Positions 35,174-47,814 are shown, counted from the first letter of the stretch. The stretch is 64,000 nt of DNA from Scedosporium boydii (GCA_002221725.1 NJFT01000111.1:1-64000); one strand, 5' to 3'. A program made the numbers and translations. Notes: generated from the letters alone by a model not told the origin.

Positions 35174-35697
35174 CTGCCTTGCGAGTACGAGTATACTCTG
35201 CCTTTCCTTTCTTTTTTCTTCTCCCTCTGCTTTTGTCTTTTTGGTCATCCCGCCCTTCTCGTCTGATTCACTTCTCTCTTTGACAAGGCTCTTTTATTTC
35301 ACATTTCCCTTTTCCCCACCTAATCTGCAAGCGTTTTATGGAATCGAACGACACATCTGGACCCGTCTTAATGGAATTAATTAGTGAGAAAAAAAGAAAA
35401 GCGAAGGTCTATGACTCGAGGGTTTACTCCGGTGGAGGAAGCGGGGACTTGGGGGGATATTACTACGAGCCTGAAGAAGAAGAAAAGCCGAGTTGTTTTT
35501 TTAGGTGCATTTTTACTTGTATTGTTTGCCGATGAAGAATGATTGGGGGATTCCGGTGCGTCGATGCTTCTCGTTGCTTTTCTTCCACGCCCTGTTTTTT
35601 AATCTCCGCTGCATGGAGATTGATGTCTGTTGACTTTGGGACGTCAAGGCCATGTTGGTTTTGCCATCTTGTCATTCCTTGCTTGTTCTTTTTTTTC

Positions 35698-35728
<31 letters not shown>

Positions 35729-36564
35729 TTAATTCTTCATCATTTTAAAATCTCCATTTCTATTTTTCTGCATTGCTGGGGAGTATCGCTATTTTGTAGG
35801 TGTTCCTGGGACTTAGTCTAGAGCATTACTTTCCTTTCTCTCTCTCTCTCTATCTCTCTCTATCTCTCTCCGTTTCGTCCTATTCTGCTCTCTTATTCTT
35901 TACGTTTCCTTCATCTTTCCTTTTGTTTTGGAATAGTCCTCAGAAGAAGCGAAAAGGACGTCTTCAGTTTACAGATTAGATTAGGTCCTTTCGAGGTTTT
36001 AACTTTGCATATGTGCTCTGTAATAAGTGCAAGGAAAAAAAGGTCTTGGACGAGGACAGGAAAAAGAAGATCAGGACCAGGACTTTTGGAAAAGAAAAAG
36101 GGACTTGGGAGTCATGCAGTCTTGGCGATCGACTTGAAAGAAGAGGAGAAAAAGTAATGTGTGTGTTAGAGTGGAGGGTGTGGCGTACGGGCATCACTTA
36201 CTTGGCTTGAAGAAAATAAATGTGTCAAGGGATTTCCTTTTTTTCGTTTAATTTCTCTGCCGTGACTTAGGATGGGATAGAAGGAAGGACAGAAGTCGAT
36301 CGAGGAGACTCGACTCGGAGCGGGGAGGATGAATACTATGCAAGACAAGCCATGGTGATACTGCTTGAAGATGCTCGAGAAGATAGGATCTAATAATGAC
36401 TGCTTTTACCCGTCCATAGTCTATCCCGCCATGCCAATTCTTTCCTTCCACTATGTCTACTCATTTTGCAGATCTCTAGACTTTACATCCAACTTAAAAA
36501 AAGAAAGAGAAGATCAAAATGAGGATGAATCAGTATCCAACGCCTATGTATCAGCACCTTCCCC
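35174..36564. other. Convergent intergenic region with low-complexity tracts
   Basis: The 3' ends of the APSES gene and the co-chaperone gene face each other here. It contains a T26 run (35698-35723, interrupted upstream by one C) and a CT/TATCT simple repeat at about 35837-35870. No gene is supported. Confidence 0.5.
35837..35870. repeat. CT-rich microsatellite
   Basis: A run of CT dinucleotides broken twice by TAT. It lies in the convergent intergenic space and has no coding potential. Confidence 0.75.
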
Positions 36565-37866
36565 TCAAGCCTTACTAGCCGCCTCCTTCACTCTCTGCTC
36601 CTTAAACGTCTTAACCCACGTCTCAGCACCCGCCCTCGGCACGACGAAGATCTTCACAACCTGATCAACAACCTCCACCTTCCCCCCCGCAAGCACCTTC
36701 AACAACGGCACCTTCTTCCCCATCTTAACAAGCCCCCCCGTCACCGTCTCAACGTAACACTCGACCCCCGCCAGCGTATACTCCCCCTTCGCGTCCCACG
36801 GCAACGGGAAAACGTACCCCAAATGATCCGCCAACGTTTCCGTCTCGCCGAAAGCCTTGATGAAATCCGACTCGAAATGAAGCGGGTACAACAGCACCGT
36901 GGGGAAAACCAACGACGACCGCGGGTCGTCCTCGTCGGGGACAAGCTTGATACGCGCGTCCTCCATCTCGGGCGGCTTCTCCGTACTTCTCATGCGGATC
37001 TCGCGCGCCTTGATGGCAGCTGCCAAAACGTTCGCCCGACGCCTGGCTTTCCCTTCCCTCTCCTCGTCGGCCCTCTTCTTCCCGATCAAGAATTCGTGCC
37101 GCTTGATAATATCCGCCGCTAACGCCTTCAACGCCTTGTTTCCCTCATCCAACGCCAGGCCCCGAGCGCAGGCGTCGTCCGCCTCCTCGATCCGATCAAC
37201 TTTCAGCAGCGCCTTTCCAGACCGATACCAAGCCTTGACATTTCGCGGATTCAACCGCAACGCCGCGCCGCAATCTAACCAGCACGACCGGTAATTCCCC
37301 AACTCCAACTGACAAGCAGCGCGGTTCACGTACATCGTCTCGAGCAACTTCTTCTGCTCCTGAATCGTCTCCTCCGAATCCGGCGTGCCGTCCTCGGATC
37401 CCGACGTCGTGATCTCCCCGCGGGCCCGCCTCCTCTCCTCGTGCCACAGTATGTTGATGCCCTTGTCGTAACTCTCCTTGGCGTCAGTCCATCGCCTGAT
37501 CTTGAAGGCTTCGTTGCCTTGCTCCTTCATCTCGCCGGCGTTTTCGAGGGGTGTTCCTTCGTAGGCTAGGGCTTGCAGGGCTGCGAGATGCTCGTTTTCT
37601 TCTTCGTTTTCTAGGTCGGTCATGAAGAGGGGGGATTTGTTGAGGTCTTTGAGGATGTCTTCTATGCGTTGGCGTGGCGCGGCGGGCTGGGGGCCCATAA
37701 CTGGCGCGGCCTTCGCTTTCGCTTCATCTTGGGTTGTTGCGGGTGTCGCGGTTTCTTGAGGTGCTGTCGCTGACGCTGCTGCTGTTGTCTCTGCTGGCTT
37801 AGCCGTGGGTTTGTCGCCGGCCTTAATGGCCTCTGCGGTCTCGTCTGTGATTTCTGTGAGCTTCAT
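36565..37866 (-). CDS. cns1: TPR co-chaperone of Hsp90/Hsp70, Cns1/TTC4 family
   Basis: Cns1 is an essential cytosolic co-chaperone that binds the C-terminus of Hsp90 and Hsp70 through TPR repeats and helps fold eEF2 in yeast. One uninterrupted exon of 433 aa, starting at the MKLTEITDE methionine (37866). The same frame stays open to 38142, but that 92-codon extension is unlike the family. Features: Ala/Thr/Pro-rich N-terminus; the Cns1 signature KSPLFMTDL near residue 78 followed by AALQALAYEG; three TPR repeats from about 110 to 245, recognisable as EMKEQGNEAFK, YVNRAACQLELGNY and AWYRSGKALL; a basic linker (about 258-280); and a C-terminal wheel-like domain with VLLYPLHFESDFI. The assignment rests on the combined N-terminal signature, TPRs and C-terminal domain. 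Confidence 0.93.
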   Translation of the reverse strand: MKLTEITDETAEAIKAGDKPTAKPAETTAAASATAPQETATPATTQDEAKAKAAPVMGPQPAAPRQRIEDILKDLNKSPLFMTDLENEEENEHLAALQALAYEGTPLENAGEMKEQGNEAFKIRRWTDAKESYDKGINILWHEERRRARGEITTSGSEDGTPDSEETIQEQKKLLETMYVNRAACQLELGNYRSCWLDCGAALRLNPRNVKAWYRSGKALLKVDRIEEADDACARGLALDEGNKALKALAADIIKRHEFLIGKKRADEEREGKARRRANVLAAAIKAREIRMRSTEKPPEMEDARIKLVPDEDDPRSSLVFPTVLLYPLHFESDFIKAFGETETLADHLGYVFPLPWDAKGEYTLAGVECYVETVTGGLVKMGKKVPLLKVLAGGKVEVVDQVVKIFVVPRAGAETWVKTFKEQRVKEAASKA

Positions 37867-39065
37867 TTTTTGGGCTTTCCGGGTGTTTGTGTCGTTTATG
37901 CCGGAGCTGTCGCGCTCTTGGATCCGTTTTCCTTGAGGGAGGTGGTTTTGCGATGTTGATGGTGGGGTTAAAATCCACCCCGCTATCGCCGTGATTATCG
38001 TTATCGCGTTATCGTTATCGGAGCGGGCGCGCTTAACTTCAACCTCGAAATTGCTTCCTGCTTCCTTCCCTTCCTCAATGCTCAGGCTGTCTCCAAAGTA
38101 TATGGTATATTTTGGGAAATATTGCGAGTATACCGTAGGCACGGATTAAGTGGACTTAAACGGAAGTTGATCAAATTCTTCATCCAGCACGAAGAATTTA
38201 ATAGAACATGAAGGACACTCGAGGTCATCCGGATCAGGTTAATATAACGAGGTTAACTTCCAAGTAAACAGAACCGAGCTCTCAATCGATGATATCGCAG
38301 TGATTTCTAAAGATTTAGTAAGATGCCCAAGATCCAAACTAACTGTTCTCCATAGCCGAACGGTCTCGATAAAATGGACCATGCGGTTTCTCTTCGGCTC
38401 CTCGATGTCATCCGGATACTAACATCATTGATCGAGTATTGTCTTCTTGAATGCCTCTCTTGCTACTATCACTACAGTCACTGGGTATCGCAGGCGAAGG
38501 TATGCTTCGTAGACGTACGTACATAAGAATGACTCTAGAATCATGGAAAGAATGATACCATGACTATATATATCTAGATATAAATCAATTGATATGGAGA
38601 GCACAATCCGTCCCACTTCCTATCCTTGTATGAACTTTTAAATCTCTTATTTTATATTTATTAACGCCGAAAATGAAATCCACGCTTCAAATGCTAAAAA
38701 GTCCTGCAGCGCCTGCTCCGCCTAAAACATGAAAAGAATACAAAGTGATGTATTAAAAAAAACATTGCGATGAGTCACTGCTCACGTTCCCTTGTCAAGC
38801 TGGAAAGCGTTCTCATGCATCCCAACTATACCTCTGATTTTGATCGTTTTCTTCTTCTTCATCAAGATTCTTCGAGTCGTGAAAGCCAGACGTTCAAGAC
38901 AACAAGGCCGGCGGGTTGGGTTGGATGGGGTAGGAACAGACGCAGAATTCAGATTGCGTCCGCGACGGGCCAGCCTCATAGTCACAAACATGGAGTATTG
39001 GGTATTGGGCATGAGGAGAGTCCTTCCTTCGTAGAAACACGCATCTCAGCACTTCCGAGGCCATT
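37867..39065. other. Intergenic region between co-chaperone and transporter genes
   Basis: Holds the promoter of the co-chaperone gene and the 3' flank of the transporter gene. The middle (about 38140-38770) is clearly more A/T-rich than the surroundings, with TATATATCTAGATATA-like sequence near 38566-38582. No gene is supported. Confidence 0.45.
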
Positions 39066-40869
39066 TCATTCTTCAACTCGCACTTCATCACACGAAGGGC
39101 GGCAAAGTTCACGGCTCTGGCGGCTCTCGCCCTCTTCATCACTAGCCGGATTCCGGCGCCGTTCAACAGAGAAGCACTGGAACGATCCCATGATCGCCAC
39201 AAGGGCACTTCCGAACCACGCAATGGCAGTGCAGTCCATCTTGCTTCCGACACCGTAAAGATACCCCGCGATCGGTGGGGCGATCATCCGGCAGGCTGCG
39301 CCAGCGCTCGCGGCCAGTCCGTTCACTTTTCCTAGGGCTTTGCGGGACGGAGCCGCATCCTTGATCAGGATCAGGAGGAGGGGATATAGAATGATGGCGA
39401 AGAGACTCCGGATGGTCAGGCAAAGGTAGATGGCAGGGAAGAGGAGGGACTGGGGCACGTGGAGGAGTCCCGGCACTATCACGTAGGCAATCGGATGGAG
39501 CACCGCCACAATGACGAAGAGGCGGTGGATGCCGATCCAAGCGGCAGCGAGGGGAAACACGATGGCCTGGATAAAGAGGGCAATGGCACCGTCGACGGCC
39601 ATAATCACTCCGACAGTTCTCACAGTAAATCCAAGGCCTCCAGGAGAGTAGAGAATAGAGGATAGTGGAGTAGCAAGCACGCTCATGACGGATTTGGTCT
39701 GAGGAGCGACTCGATCGTCTTCGAAGAAGATGGGCAGTAGGTGGTCGTACGTCATAGAGTGGTAGGTAAAGATGGAGAGTGCAATCACCAGCGCCATGAT
39801 GGGCCTGGTGAATATGCTGCGCGGCGAGGTCAAGTCCTCCCGCTTTTCCCACACTTCTACGGTAGGGCTGGGGGGTGGGTCAGACTCATTGAAGGTTCCA
39901 TATGTACCAGATCGAACATCAACAGCTGGTCGCTTAACGGCATCCGAAGTCTCGTTAAGGGGCATCTCTTCCGAGGTGTAGGTAATTTCGGGGCAAACGA
40001 CATCACGGGGTCGCAGGTCGGGGTGGGTCTCCTCCAGCAGGAAGTAGCCCAAAACGACACTGACGAGTAGAAGCAGGGCGCACACAAGATTTGGGAGAAG
40101 ATATGGCAGTCTGTGGAAAAGGGATCCTTGGGGGAAGAGGGTTGGCCAGGCTTGATGAGGGTTCGCAAGAGTCCCTCCGATGGCGGGTCCGATGATAGTC
40201 CCGATGGACCAAACGAAGGGCATGACGGAGAAGGCTCGGGCTTTTTATAATTTTATTGATTAGTACATAGAGAGGCAATAAGACGTTAAGATAAAAAGAG
40301 AGAGATGATGGTGGGGGGGGACTCACGCTCGTGTTCCGGCTTCGTTACTAGTTCGCCCACCATGGTCTGGATGACGCCAATATTGCCGTTCAGAAGCCCA
40401 CCGAGTGCCCTCCCGAAAAGCGCGAACCACATATTCGACGCGAACCCCACCATAATCATGCTGAAGAGTGTTCCAAGGCACCCCAACAGCAGAACGGGTT
40501 TTCGACCCACTCGGTCCGACAGGGCTCCCCAGTGCATGCCCGTGAGGGCTTCAGCGAGGGCGAAGGACGAGATCAGGAGTCCCGCGTAGAAGGACGCATC
40601 TTCTTCCTTTCCAACTTGGTACCATTTTACAAGGGGCCAGGCGTATGGAAAGATGGAAGTCAGGGCGACGGGCTCGGCGAGGCGGACGATAGCTAGAGAA
40701 AGTTGGTGTTAGTTCGTTGGATAGCGCCAGTGTCGTTGATTGATTAAACGCGATCAGGGGTTGAAGGGGAGAGTGGGGAGTGAAGAGTGGAGTACTCACC
40801 CAGAAGAAAGAGTTGGCCAGCAGGGAAGTCGTCAGGGTTGCGAGGACATCTCTGTTTTGTTATTGTCAT
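39066..40869 (-). CDS. Major facilitator superfamily transporter, DHA1/ZIFL-like
   Basis: Plasma- or vacuolar-membrane secondary transporter, probably a proton antiporter; substrate unknown. Exons on the minus strand: 40869-40800, 40692-40327, 40240-39066 (536 aa). Twelve hydrophobic segments are expected: the first six lie in exons 1-2 and early exon 3, then a hydrophilic central loop of about 110 residues (from EETHPDLRPRDV to SPRSIFTRP), then six more. MFS motif A is present as GALSDRVGRKPV between TM2 and TM3. A motif-C-like GTIIGPAIGG follows MPFVWSI, typical of the DHA1 antiporter and ZIFL/YCR023C group. LVKWYQVGKEE in the first lumenal loop also fits. An in-frame Met at 40938 would add 23 residues; the shorter start was chosen because LFLLAIVRLAEP then follows at the usual distance. 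No neighbouring biosynthetic genes hint at the substrate. Confidence 0.88.
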
Positions 40870-43800
40870 TGTCTTCCCTCCCGGTGCTGGTCTTAGTATA
40901 GACTTAGACGCGAACAAGAATGATTGGAATAAACACAATCAACTTGATCGTCTAGTCTCCCCTCTTGTTGTGAATGTGAAGATCTGGCAATCGATCTTGG
41001 ATGGCGCTTTTGTCGCGGGTGCGAGTTGTATGCTTGCGCGGAATGAGTGGCCTGCAGTATCTCTCGACGGAAATAGGGATTGTCTAAATTTGACTTCGAG
41101 ACGTGAGCCGGTGTTGAACTTGTGGAAGAGGGGGTTGAATCAAACCGAATAAAAATGAACAGCGACGGAAGAAAGAGAAAGAAAGAGGAAGAAAGCTCTG
41201 TTTATTTGCGGAAAGAGATATCTTGTCTAGGAGGGGGAGTCAGAGAGAGGGAGGGAAGGCCGGGGCAGGAAAGTAAATATACTCGGGGAAGGCTTGGGAA
41301 GTTCGCCCCTTCTTCGGAGCTCCTCCCGCAACACACATCGATCCCACCACTCTCACCACTGAGCGTATAAACTCAATAAAAAGGGCTGCCCATTGCTTGT
41401 AAGTACGTGGAAATTGATCAGTTTAGTGACCAAACGCAACATAATTCCCTTCATTGTTTCCATTGACCCTTATCAATGGGGTGAGATTATCTGGGTGCCG
41501 GTTCAAGGGTGGCCTTCAGTAGCCCCGAGTGTTAGCCATATCCGCTCGGCACGGTATACATGATGTTACGACAGGTGTGTTCGTGGTTTTTGACCGATGA
41601 AGGAAAGCGCATGGCGTCGATGGGAAAGAAAGAAAAAGAGAGAAAAACATTGAACTCTTCGTAAAAGAAAAACGGCCATGGGCCAGAGGTGTGTCTATAG
41701 CGAGAAGCGGTTAGGGTGGTGGCGGGGTATCCCTGCTAGGCTCTGCCTTATCTACGGTGTAGTTGCATAATACCGTCTCATGCAGTAGCCCTGGTACAAC
41801 CGCACATGTGAAAGAAGGGGGCACTTGCACTTCCATCTGCTTCGTCCGCAAAGTAACGATTCCCGCATTATGCCTCCCCACGGCGGCGCATGAAGCGAGC
41901 GAATACCTCCATGTGAGAAGATGCATGGCAGAACCAGAAGGAGTGTCCGTATCTTGTGAAGAATACGTCAGTCCCTCGGAGAGGATCCAAAGCTCTCTCC
42001 CTGCCTCAAGAGGAGCCAGCAGGCTCTGGTCCCTCATACATAGGGATCAGGGTTTGAACCCATTGACACTTGGCGCCTCTGTGAGTCGACGGAGGACAGT
42101 CTCAGTTCGGGATATCCTTGAAATCGGGGATATGATGCCATTAGTTTCAGTTCATTTCAACTGAAAGTGCAGTAACACTGCTCTTCAATGCGAAGCAGGG
42201 TATTCTGTCTTGATAGTTGGCTGCTGCGTCGTATATTGGTCATGAAAGCGGCAGGATGAGTTCAAGACAAGTGGGAAAAGCGGGATGTTTCTGCATGAGA
42301 TGATGCTCAAATTTGGCAGCAAGTTCGTAGTTGACATGTTCTTGGAAGCTCCGGCCGTTGAATTGCCTGAGCCATTCCTAATACGGGTTCGTCGGAAACC
42401 GCCCTGTCTCATTAAGCAAAGAAATCTCAGCGCCGTCAAGGCACCGCCTGGCCTCTTCTCAGGTCAGCCAGAATAGGCGCAATGGTCAGCAATGCTCTAT
42501 ATTCTACATGACCCTTCCTGAGTAGAGTCTGGAACTGACCCCGACCAACAGGGAAAGCAGTCACGAGAAGGCCACGCACGCGACGGAGAGAAATTCCCAG
42601 TCCCTATGCCCTCGATTGGAACATGACAAAATGCCTAAAACATACCCGGAACGGCACGTACACTCCATCTTGAAAGGAGAAGCCCTCTTTCAACGAGTGA
42701 CGTTGACAAGGAGACCGACACTACTTCGACGAAGAACGAAGTACATACGTACCTCTGTAGTTTCGAAGCAACCCTGCTGAACAGATGGAGTCGGCGCACG
42801 GACAATCTGACTAGGCTATGCTTGTATGCGAGTTTCAGTCCATCCTCCACTATCTCCATTATCGGGGCACCGCTTCAACCCCTCCAAAAAATCCGAGCTC
42901 TGGCCGGTTTCCCATAATTTCCCATGCTGCGACCAAAAAGCACACAGTAAACGAGAGCACGGTATACACGATCCCTTCTCTCCGACTTTCATCTTCCGAT
43001 ATCGTATCTAGCCGATGGTCCATGGCCCGAGAAATCATGTCTAACCCCTCCTCTGAACCTACCCAGTCTTAGAATCCATCCCTGTTTCCTTCCAAATTCT
43101 CATACATGCTGCCCCGGAGAAGAACAACTTCGAGAAAGCGCAGTAAGGGACAGAGAGTCAGGGTCTCGATGGGCGAAGGGACTCTATCAGTTGCAGAAGA
43201 AGTCGGCACCGAACTTGAAGAACCAAACCCTTTAGCGGAAGGCGGAGACTCTTCGGAGGTGAACGATGAATTTATTACGTATTATTAAATTTCCTAGCCT
43301 TGGACTTAGACTCGGGCTTGGAGCATTCACCTCGTGCTCAGCCGTCACATTTCCTCCATGCTTCCGTCGCACATGCACCGCGTTGCGTGTCCTGTTATCT
43401 AATAGATTGATCCCAGAAGGTTCTGTTCTCCCATGCACACACGTCAATGTTGTATTCCCCAAGCTCACCCTCGATGATGCCATACCGCGGACGCAAGCTT
43501 TTGCATGAGCCATACCCGTGCTGCATCTACAGGCAACGAACCTTACACCGTTGCAGCGATGTGGCGATGCATCTCCTCATCCTCATCCTCATTCTTGTAA
43601 AACGCGGGCTTGCAGTTTACCTTTCCCATGTCAGCCGCCCCCGTGCTGTCTACCTCCTACCGCACAACCTCCGCCTTATGCGCAAAGAGGGGCTCTGTCT
43701 TCCGACACCACGCATGGAACGGCACATATCCTTTTCCATTGGTTTCCGAATCAGCCTGTATTTCTGAACAGACATCTTATGGAGACCAGAAAATGGATCA

Positions 43801-45778
43801 ACCAGTAACCACTTAGACCTTCGTCCCTCAGGAACCTAACGGCAGTTCAAATAGTCGCATTCATTGTATTACAAAGTACGATGTGCCGGGAATATCTTCC
43901 TTCATCCACATGAGATGGATGTCGTTCTTCTCTTCCACCCTTCTCCGAACCTGAAAGCCATCTTCACAAAATAGCTGTGGTGCCACAGCCACCGGGACTA
44001 AAAGATCACTAATCTTATTCAACTAGAACTAGTGCTAAAAGCGACCTGGTGACGCTCAAATCCTGAGCAACGGAATACTAAACAAACTAAGCAACGTGTT
44101 CGGCCCCATCAATCGAAGCTTCAATGTTCCTTTGTGTGTCCCCACCACTCTTCTTCTGGACCGAACGCCAACATGGCACGGGCGGGACAACTCGAAGGAG
44201 GGAAGACCAAGAGAGCCACCATCACAAAGCTTACCCCAATTCTTACCCTAATTTCGCCAACTCGCACCATCTCATTCGCCAATGCCCTGGTCTGTAGTAG
44301 TCTGTGGGTGGGACGGATTCGCGGTCATGGGTCTCGATAAGAATCGCTAAATCGACACCCCCATTACGACGTCAAGGGTTAGCTTCCCATTCCATCCCAT
44401 GAACCCATGACATCCATGGTGTCGAGGGCCTCGTGCAGGCAAGTTTGGTCTGCCTGAGCCTCGTTTGATGCATTCTGCAGATGAAGAACCGGAAAGAAAA
44501 AAAAAATTGATTTCTCAATTCACACCCCCTCTGCAATTCCCCTCCCTTGGTGTCCTGCACGTCCTGTCAAGTAGTTTCCTATTCAATGATGCTCGTAATT
44601 TTGCGATGGCTCGAGACCGAAGCGGCAGACCGGGGCTTGAGTTTGAATTACGAAATACTCCATCTAGCCCGGTCTGCTCAAGGTAACCATCAGCCTGTGA
44701 CCTATTTTTCCATCAGCACGAACCATGTCTGGCCTGTTTACCTTGGGGATTATTGAGAATCGGCCGTATGAAGCGGACGATATGCAACGCACATACTGTA
44801 ACCACGGGTCCACGGATATCCCTTGGGGACCTACGAAGCTAGGTCCACGATGATGCAAGCAAGAAATCTAACACCGACGCATGTCAGATATGATTCCATG
44901 GGTCGGTCCGTAGGGTCTTAGGGCGAGACATCTGGCCTCTCCTCTGCGTCGTGTTTTTTGGTTGTGTCTCCACTGATAAACTCGAAATATCTCGGTCAGT
45001 ACTACTTGCACGCCAAGACGAGGTGAAAAGAGACCTAACAAATCACCCTACAGCTTGTAGGATTTCACCTCGACCAAGCTTAAACGCAAGACAGGCCTCA
45101 CCTTGGAAACCATAACAGGAACAAGAAAAGGAAAAAGAAAAGATAACACGTAAACTGTAGTTTGAGTCGGTCAAACAGGTGCACAAATCACCCTACAAAC
45201 ATCAATAATTATGCTGGTCCCCCACCGGTCGATCTGTCCACCGACATCAATTCATCAATCAATCCGAAGACCAACCCCTCCGTCATCAGTACTGCGCTCA
45301 TGCTTCTTTCATCTTCTATTCCCCCGCCGATCCCCCCCACCACGGCATCTACCCACCACCCTCTTTTTAGTGTTGCAACTTCAGAGTTTACGATACAGAG
45401 TAGCATCGCGAAGGGTATTCCTTGAGGAGAGAAACCATGCATGCAAGGAAGCGGATACGCGGGAGTTCTGTGCCAGCCGCCGAATACCCTGTCCTGTCTC
45501 TTCTGAACTAGCTGCAAGCTTCTCTCACGTCGTTTACTGGCTAGAGAAATAAGCACAGGACCTGGGGTTGCTGGAGGACGCGGAGTCAGAAGAGTCGGAA
45601 CAGACAGAGGCGCACTAACAGCCGTTAAGCTCAAAGCTGATTCCGCCCACTGCAGTCGACTAACCCCACCCTCCACATTGTGCTGTCCAGGAACTTGGGC
45701 AGTTATCCAGAAATGCTTCGGCTCCACAGAGTTTGCCTCAAAAGTGTCGAGATCGCTTAACTGACCACTAACAAACAA
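40870..45778. other. 4.9 kb gene-poor region left of tRNA-Pro(AGG)
   Basis: No protein gene is supported. The longest frames (plus 41763-42164, 133 codons; minus 45778-45209, 189 codons ending directly at the tRNA) match no family I know. A B-box-like palindrome GGGTTTGAACCC lies at 42050-42061. The interval holds many small frames and near-random composition, consistent with non-coding or decayed DNA. Confidence 0.45.
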
Positions 45779-45868
45779 GGGCCGATGGTCTAGTGGTATG
45801 ATTCTCGCTTAGGGTAACACCCTATGCTAATATGCGAGAGGTCCCGGGTTCAATCCCCGGTTGGCCCC
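45779..45868 (+). tRNA. tRNA-Pro(AGG) with an 18-nt intron
   Basis: Full cloverleaf: acceptor GGGCCGA (45779-45785) pairs with TTGGCCC (45861-45867) including one G-T pair; D arm GTCTAGTGGTATGAT; anticodon stem CTCGC/GCGAG around TT-AGG-G-T; T arm CCGGG/CCCGG with loop TTCAATC; discriminator C as in other fungal proline tRNAs. Anticodon AGG is at 45811-45813. The intron (45815-45832) sits after position 37, the canonical nuclear site. A T5 terminator follows at 45878-45882. The A box overlaps TGGTCTAGTGG and the B box overlaps GGTTCAATCC. Confidence 0.96.
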
Positions 45869-45877
45869 CATTTCCTC

Positions 45878-45882
45878 TTTTT
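45878..45882 (+). terminator. Pol III T5 terminator of tRNA-Pro(AGG)
   Basis: Five consecutive T lie 9 nt after the discriminator base, the usual RNA polymerase III stop. Confidence 0.8.
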
Positions 45883-47029
45883 GTCTCTTCGGACAACTCA
45901 TATTTCTATTTTGAACATTGTTTCTAATGTCTGTAGTTTTTTCTTTCTTGTCTTTGAAGGATGCTTTGCGAGAAGGGGTCGGGGTTTTATATATTTTGGG
46001 TGCCCTATGCTAAATTGGGACTGAGCATTCTTATCAATCAATATATTTTTCCATTTTGTCACGGCTCGTGTTGGTGACATTGAACAGTTGATTTGGGACA
46101 ACACCTCATCATAATCATGAAATAAACCAGTTCCTTGCAAGTGGCTTCCGAACGAAGAAGTGTTATGAGGAAGCGAAGGAGAATTGTCATTCCATCAGGG
46201 CGGGGATTTTCGTGGACACAGACTCACCGGATGATTTCTAGGGTGGGAAAGTCTAGACCAGCGACTGCTTCTCCTGAGTGCAGCATCTCGTTTTCGTCGT
46301 CGCTGTCTCCCCGATCCATCATCATGTCAGGTTAATTAATATCGCGATGACGAATTCGAGGTTTGAACATTTTCAGCTGCATTAGTTACGTCGCGATGAA
46401 CCAGCTGGGGGACATCTAGGAGTCTGAATCCATACGAGTACGGTTGATAGAGGCATGGCGGGAATCATTCCCACACACAAGATCCGAGTTTTGAGTTGCT
46501 ATCAAGTCACATCAAACCGTTGTTGCTACTTTACCTCCATACATATATACATAGCACGCCCCTCACAGAGAAGAAGTAAGGAAGGAGCACAGAGTTTTTG
46601 GCGACTTTCCCAGAACACACTGTGCCGAGGATCAATGGGTCAAGGAGGGCACATCGTCTTTGCCGAAGTGTTGATTTCATTCATGGACCGCGAAGGAAAA
46701 CAGGATACCCCAGATCAGAAATCTTGTCTCCACGCATACAGGCCTCGAGCAATGTAAATAAAAACCTGTCATCCATTCGGAGAAAAATAACCAAATCGAA
46801 CTATTGGCAATCCCCATCCAAAAATGCAACGCCGGCTCACCGGGAGCTTCAGCCATCGATCCCACCCACCCAAATCGCGTATCTAAACGGATTAGACTGC
46901 AGGAAAAATTACCCGGGTAGAAAAAGAGTTCGAAGAAAAAAAATGATGCAATTCATATCAAACTAACTGATCACCTCGCCATAAAAATGGGCAGAGGATG
47001 TGATGGCAAAAAGAAGGATAAAAGAATTC

Positions 47030-47034
47030 AAAAA
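47030..47034 (-). terminator. Pol III T5 terminator of tRNA-Pro(CGG)
   Basis: Five consecutive T on the minus strand lie 4 nt beyond the tRNA 3' end. Confidence 0.75.
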
Positions 47035-47038
47035 GAAC

Positions 47039-47144
47039 GGCCTCGGCCGGGATTCGAACCCGGGACCTGTTATAACCACAGTATTGTGATGGGAAATGGG
47101 TTTCCCCGCCCGAAACAACAATCATACCTCTAGACCACCGAGGC
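47039..47144 (-). tRNA. tRNA-Pro(CGG) with a 34-nt intron
   Basis: Read on the minus strand: acceptor GCCTCGG pairs perfectly with CCGAGGC; D arm GTCTAGAGGTATGAT matches the nearby proline tRNA; anticodon stem GTTGT/ATAAC (one G-T pair) closes a loop TT-CGG-G-T; T arm CCGGG/CCCGG with loop TTCGAAT; discriminator C. Anticodon CGG is at 47112-47110. The intron (47108-47075) follows position 37. A T5 run on the minus strand (AAAAA at 47030-47034) serves as terminator. The anticodon stem differs from that of the AGG gene, so the isoacceptor call depends on this intron boundary; it is the only one giving a closed stem at the canonical position. Confidence 0.9.
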
Positions 47145-47814
47145 ACCTTTTCTTGTTATTGGTCTGCTGCTCCTAGAAGACTATATATTGCTGTAACATA
47201 AAAGCAGCTGGCAAAACGCCACGAATTTCTGTTGACAGCTGCCATCGTTGTTAGTGTTTTTCCGTCAGATGAAAGGCTTTCTAGGAACGGGTGAGATCAC
47301 TCAGCTGGGGGTAATTGGAGCTTTCATAGGTATGTGCTTGTGAGAACTGTTGGGGACAAAATGAGGGAAGAAAGAAAACATTATGTGTTTTTGCGTGTTG
47401 TGCTTTGTTGTTGGAGTGTTGTGGAAAAGAAGGAAAAGAGACGAAGGCCGGATGGAGTGCGAGTCTGTAAACCCGTCTCCACGGTTCGGCCTGGCTAGGC
47501 GAGCTGGGCGAAGACACTGGCTATGTGCTCTTGGAAGACAATTAAAGAATTTGAAAGAATTTGGCGCGTCGAATCGACTGCTGTGATCGCCCAGGATGGG
47601 CCCCTTGCCCAGACGCTCCAGTATGTCAAGTGTGCGGTTGGAAGGAGAAGAAAGATTTGTAGCGGATTCCACAGCAAAGGGTAGATGAGGAAGAGCAAGT
47701 GAGGATTTCTATTTTGACCGAACGAAAAATCATGGCAGTCTACCTCTATGACCAGCACAAGCCCTATCTACCCAACCATGAAGCAATGGACCATTGCGCT
47801 TTCCCCCATCTTCT
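47145..47814. other. Spacer between tRNA-Pro(CGG) and the inositol monophosphatase gene
   Basis: About 670 bases, probably partly 3' untranslated region of the minus-strand phosphatase gene. No gene is supported. Confidence 0.45.

Larger units (their letters stand above)
45869..47038. other. Spacer between the two tRNA-Pro genes
   Basis: About 1.2 kb without a supported gene. Small frames of 60-120 codons match nothing known. The two tRNA genes face each other across this spacer. Confidence 0.5.

Noticed and set aside
37867..38142. 92-residue N-terminal extension of the Cns1 gene
   Set aside because: Composition is unlike the family, and a good start (MKLTEITDE) lies at the expected distance before the conserved region.
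45209..45778. 189-codon minus-strand frame whose ATG abuts tRNA-Pro(AGG)
   Set aside because: No family resemblance and no promoter space beyond the tRNA; likely chance.
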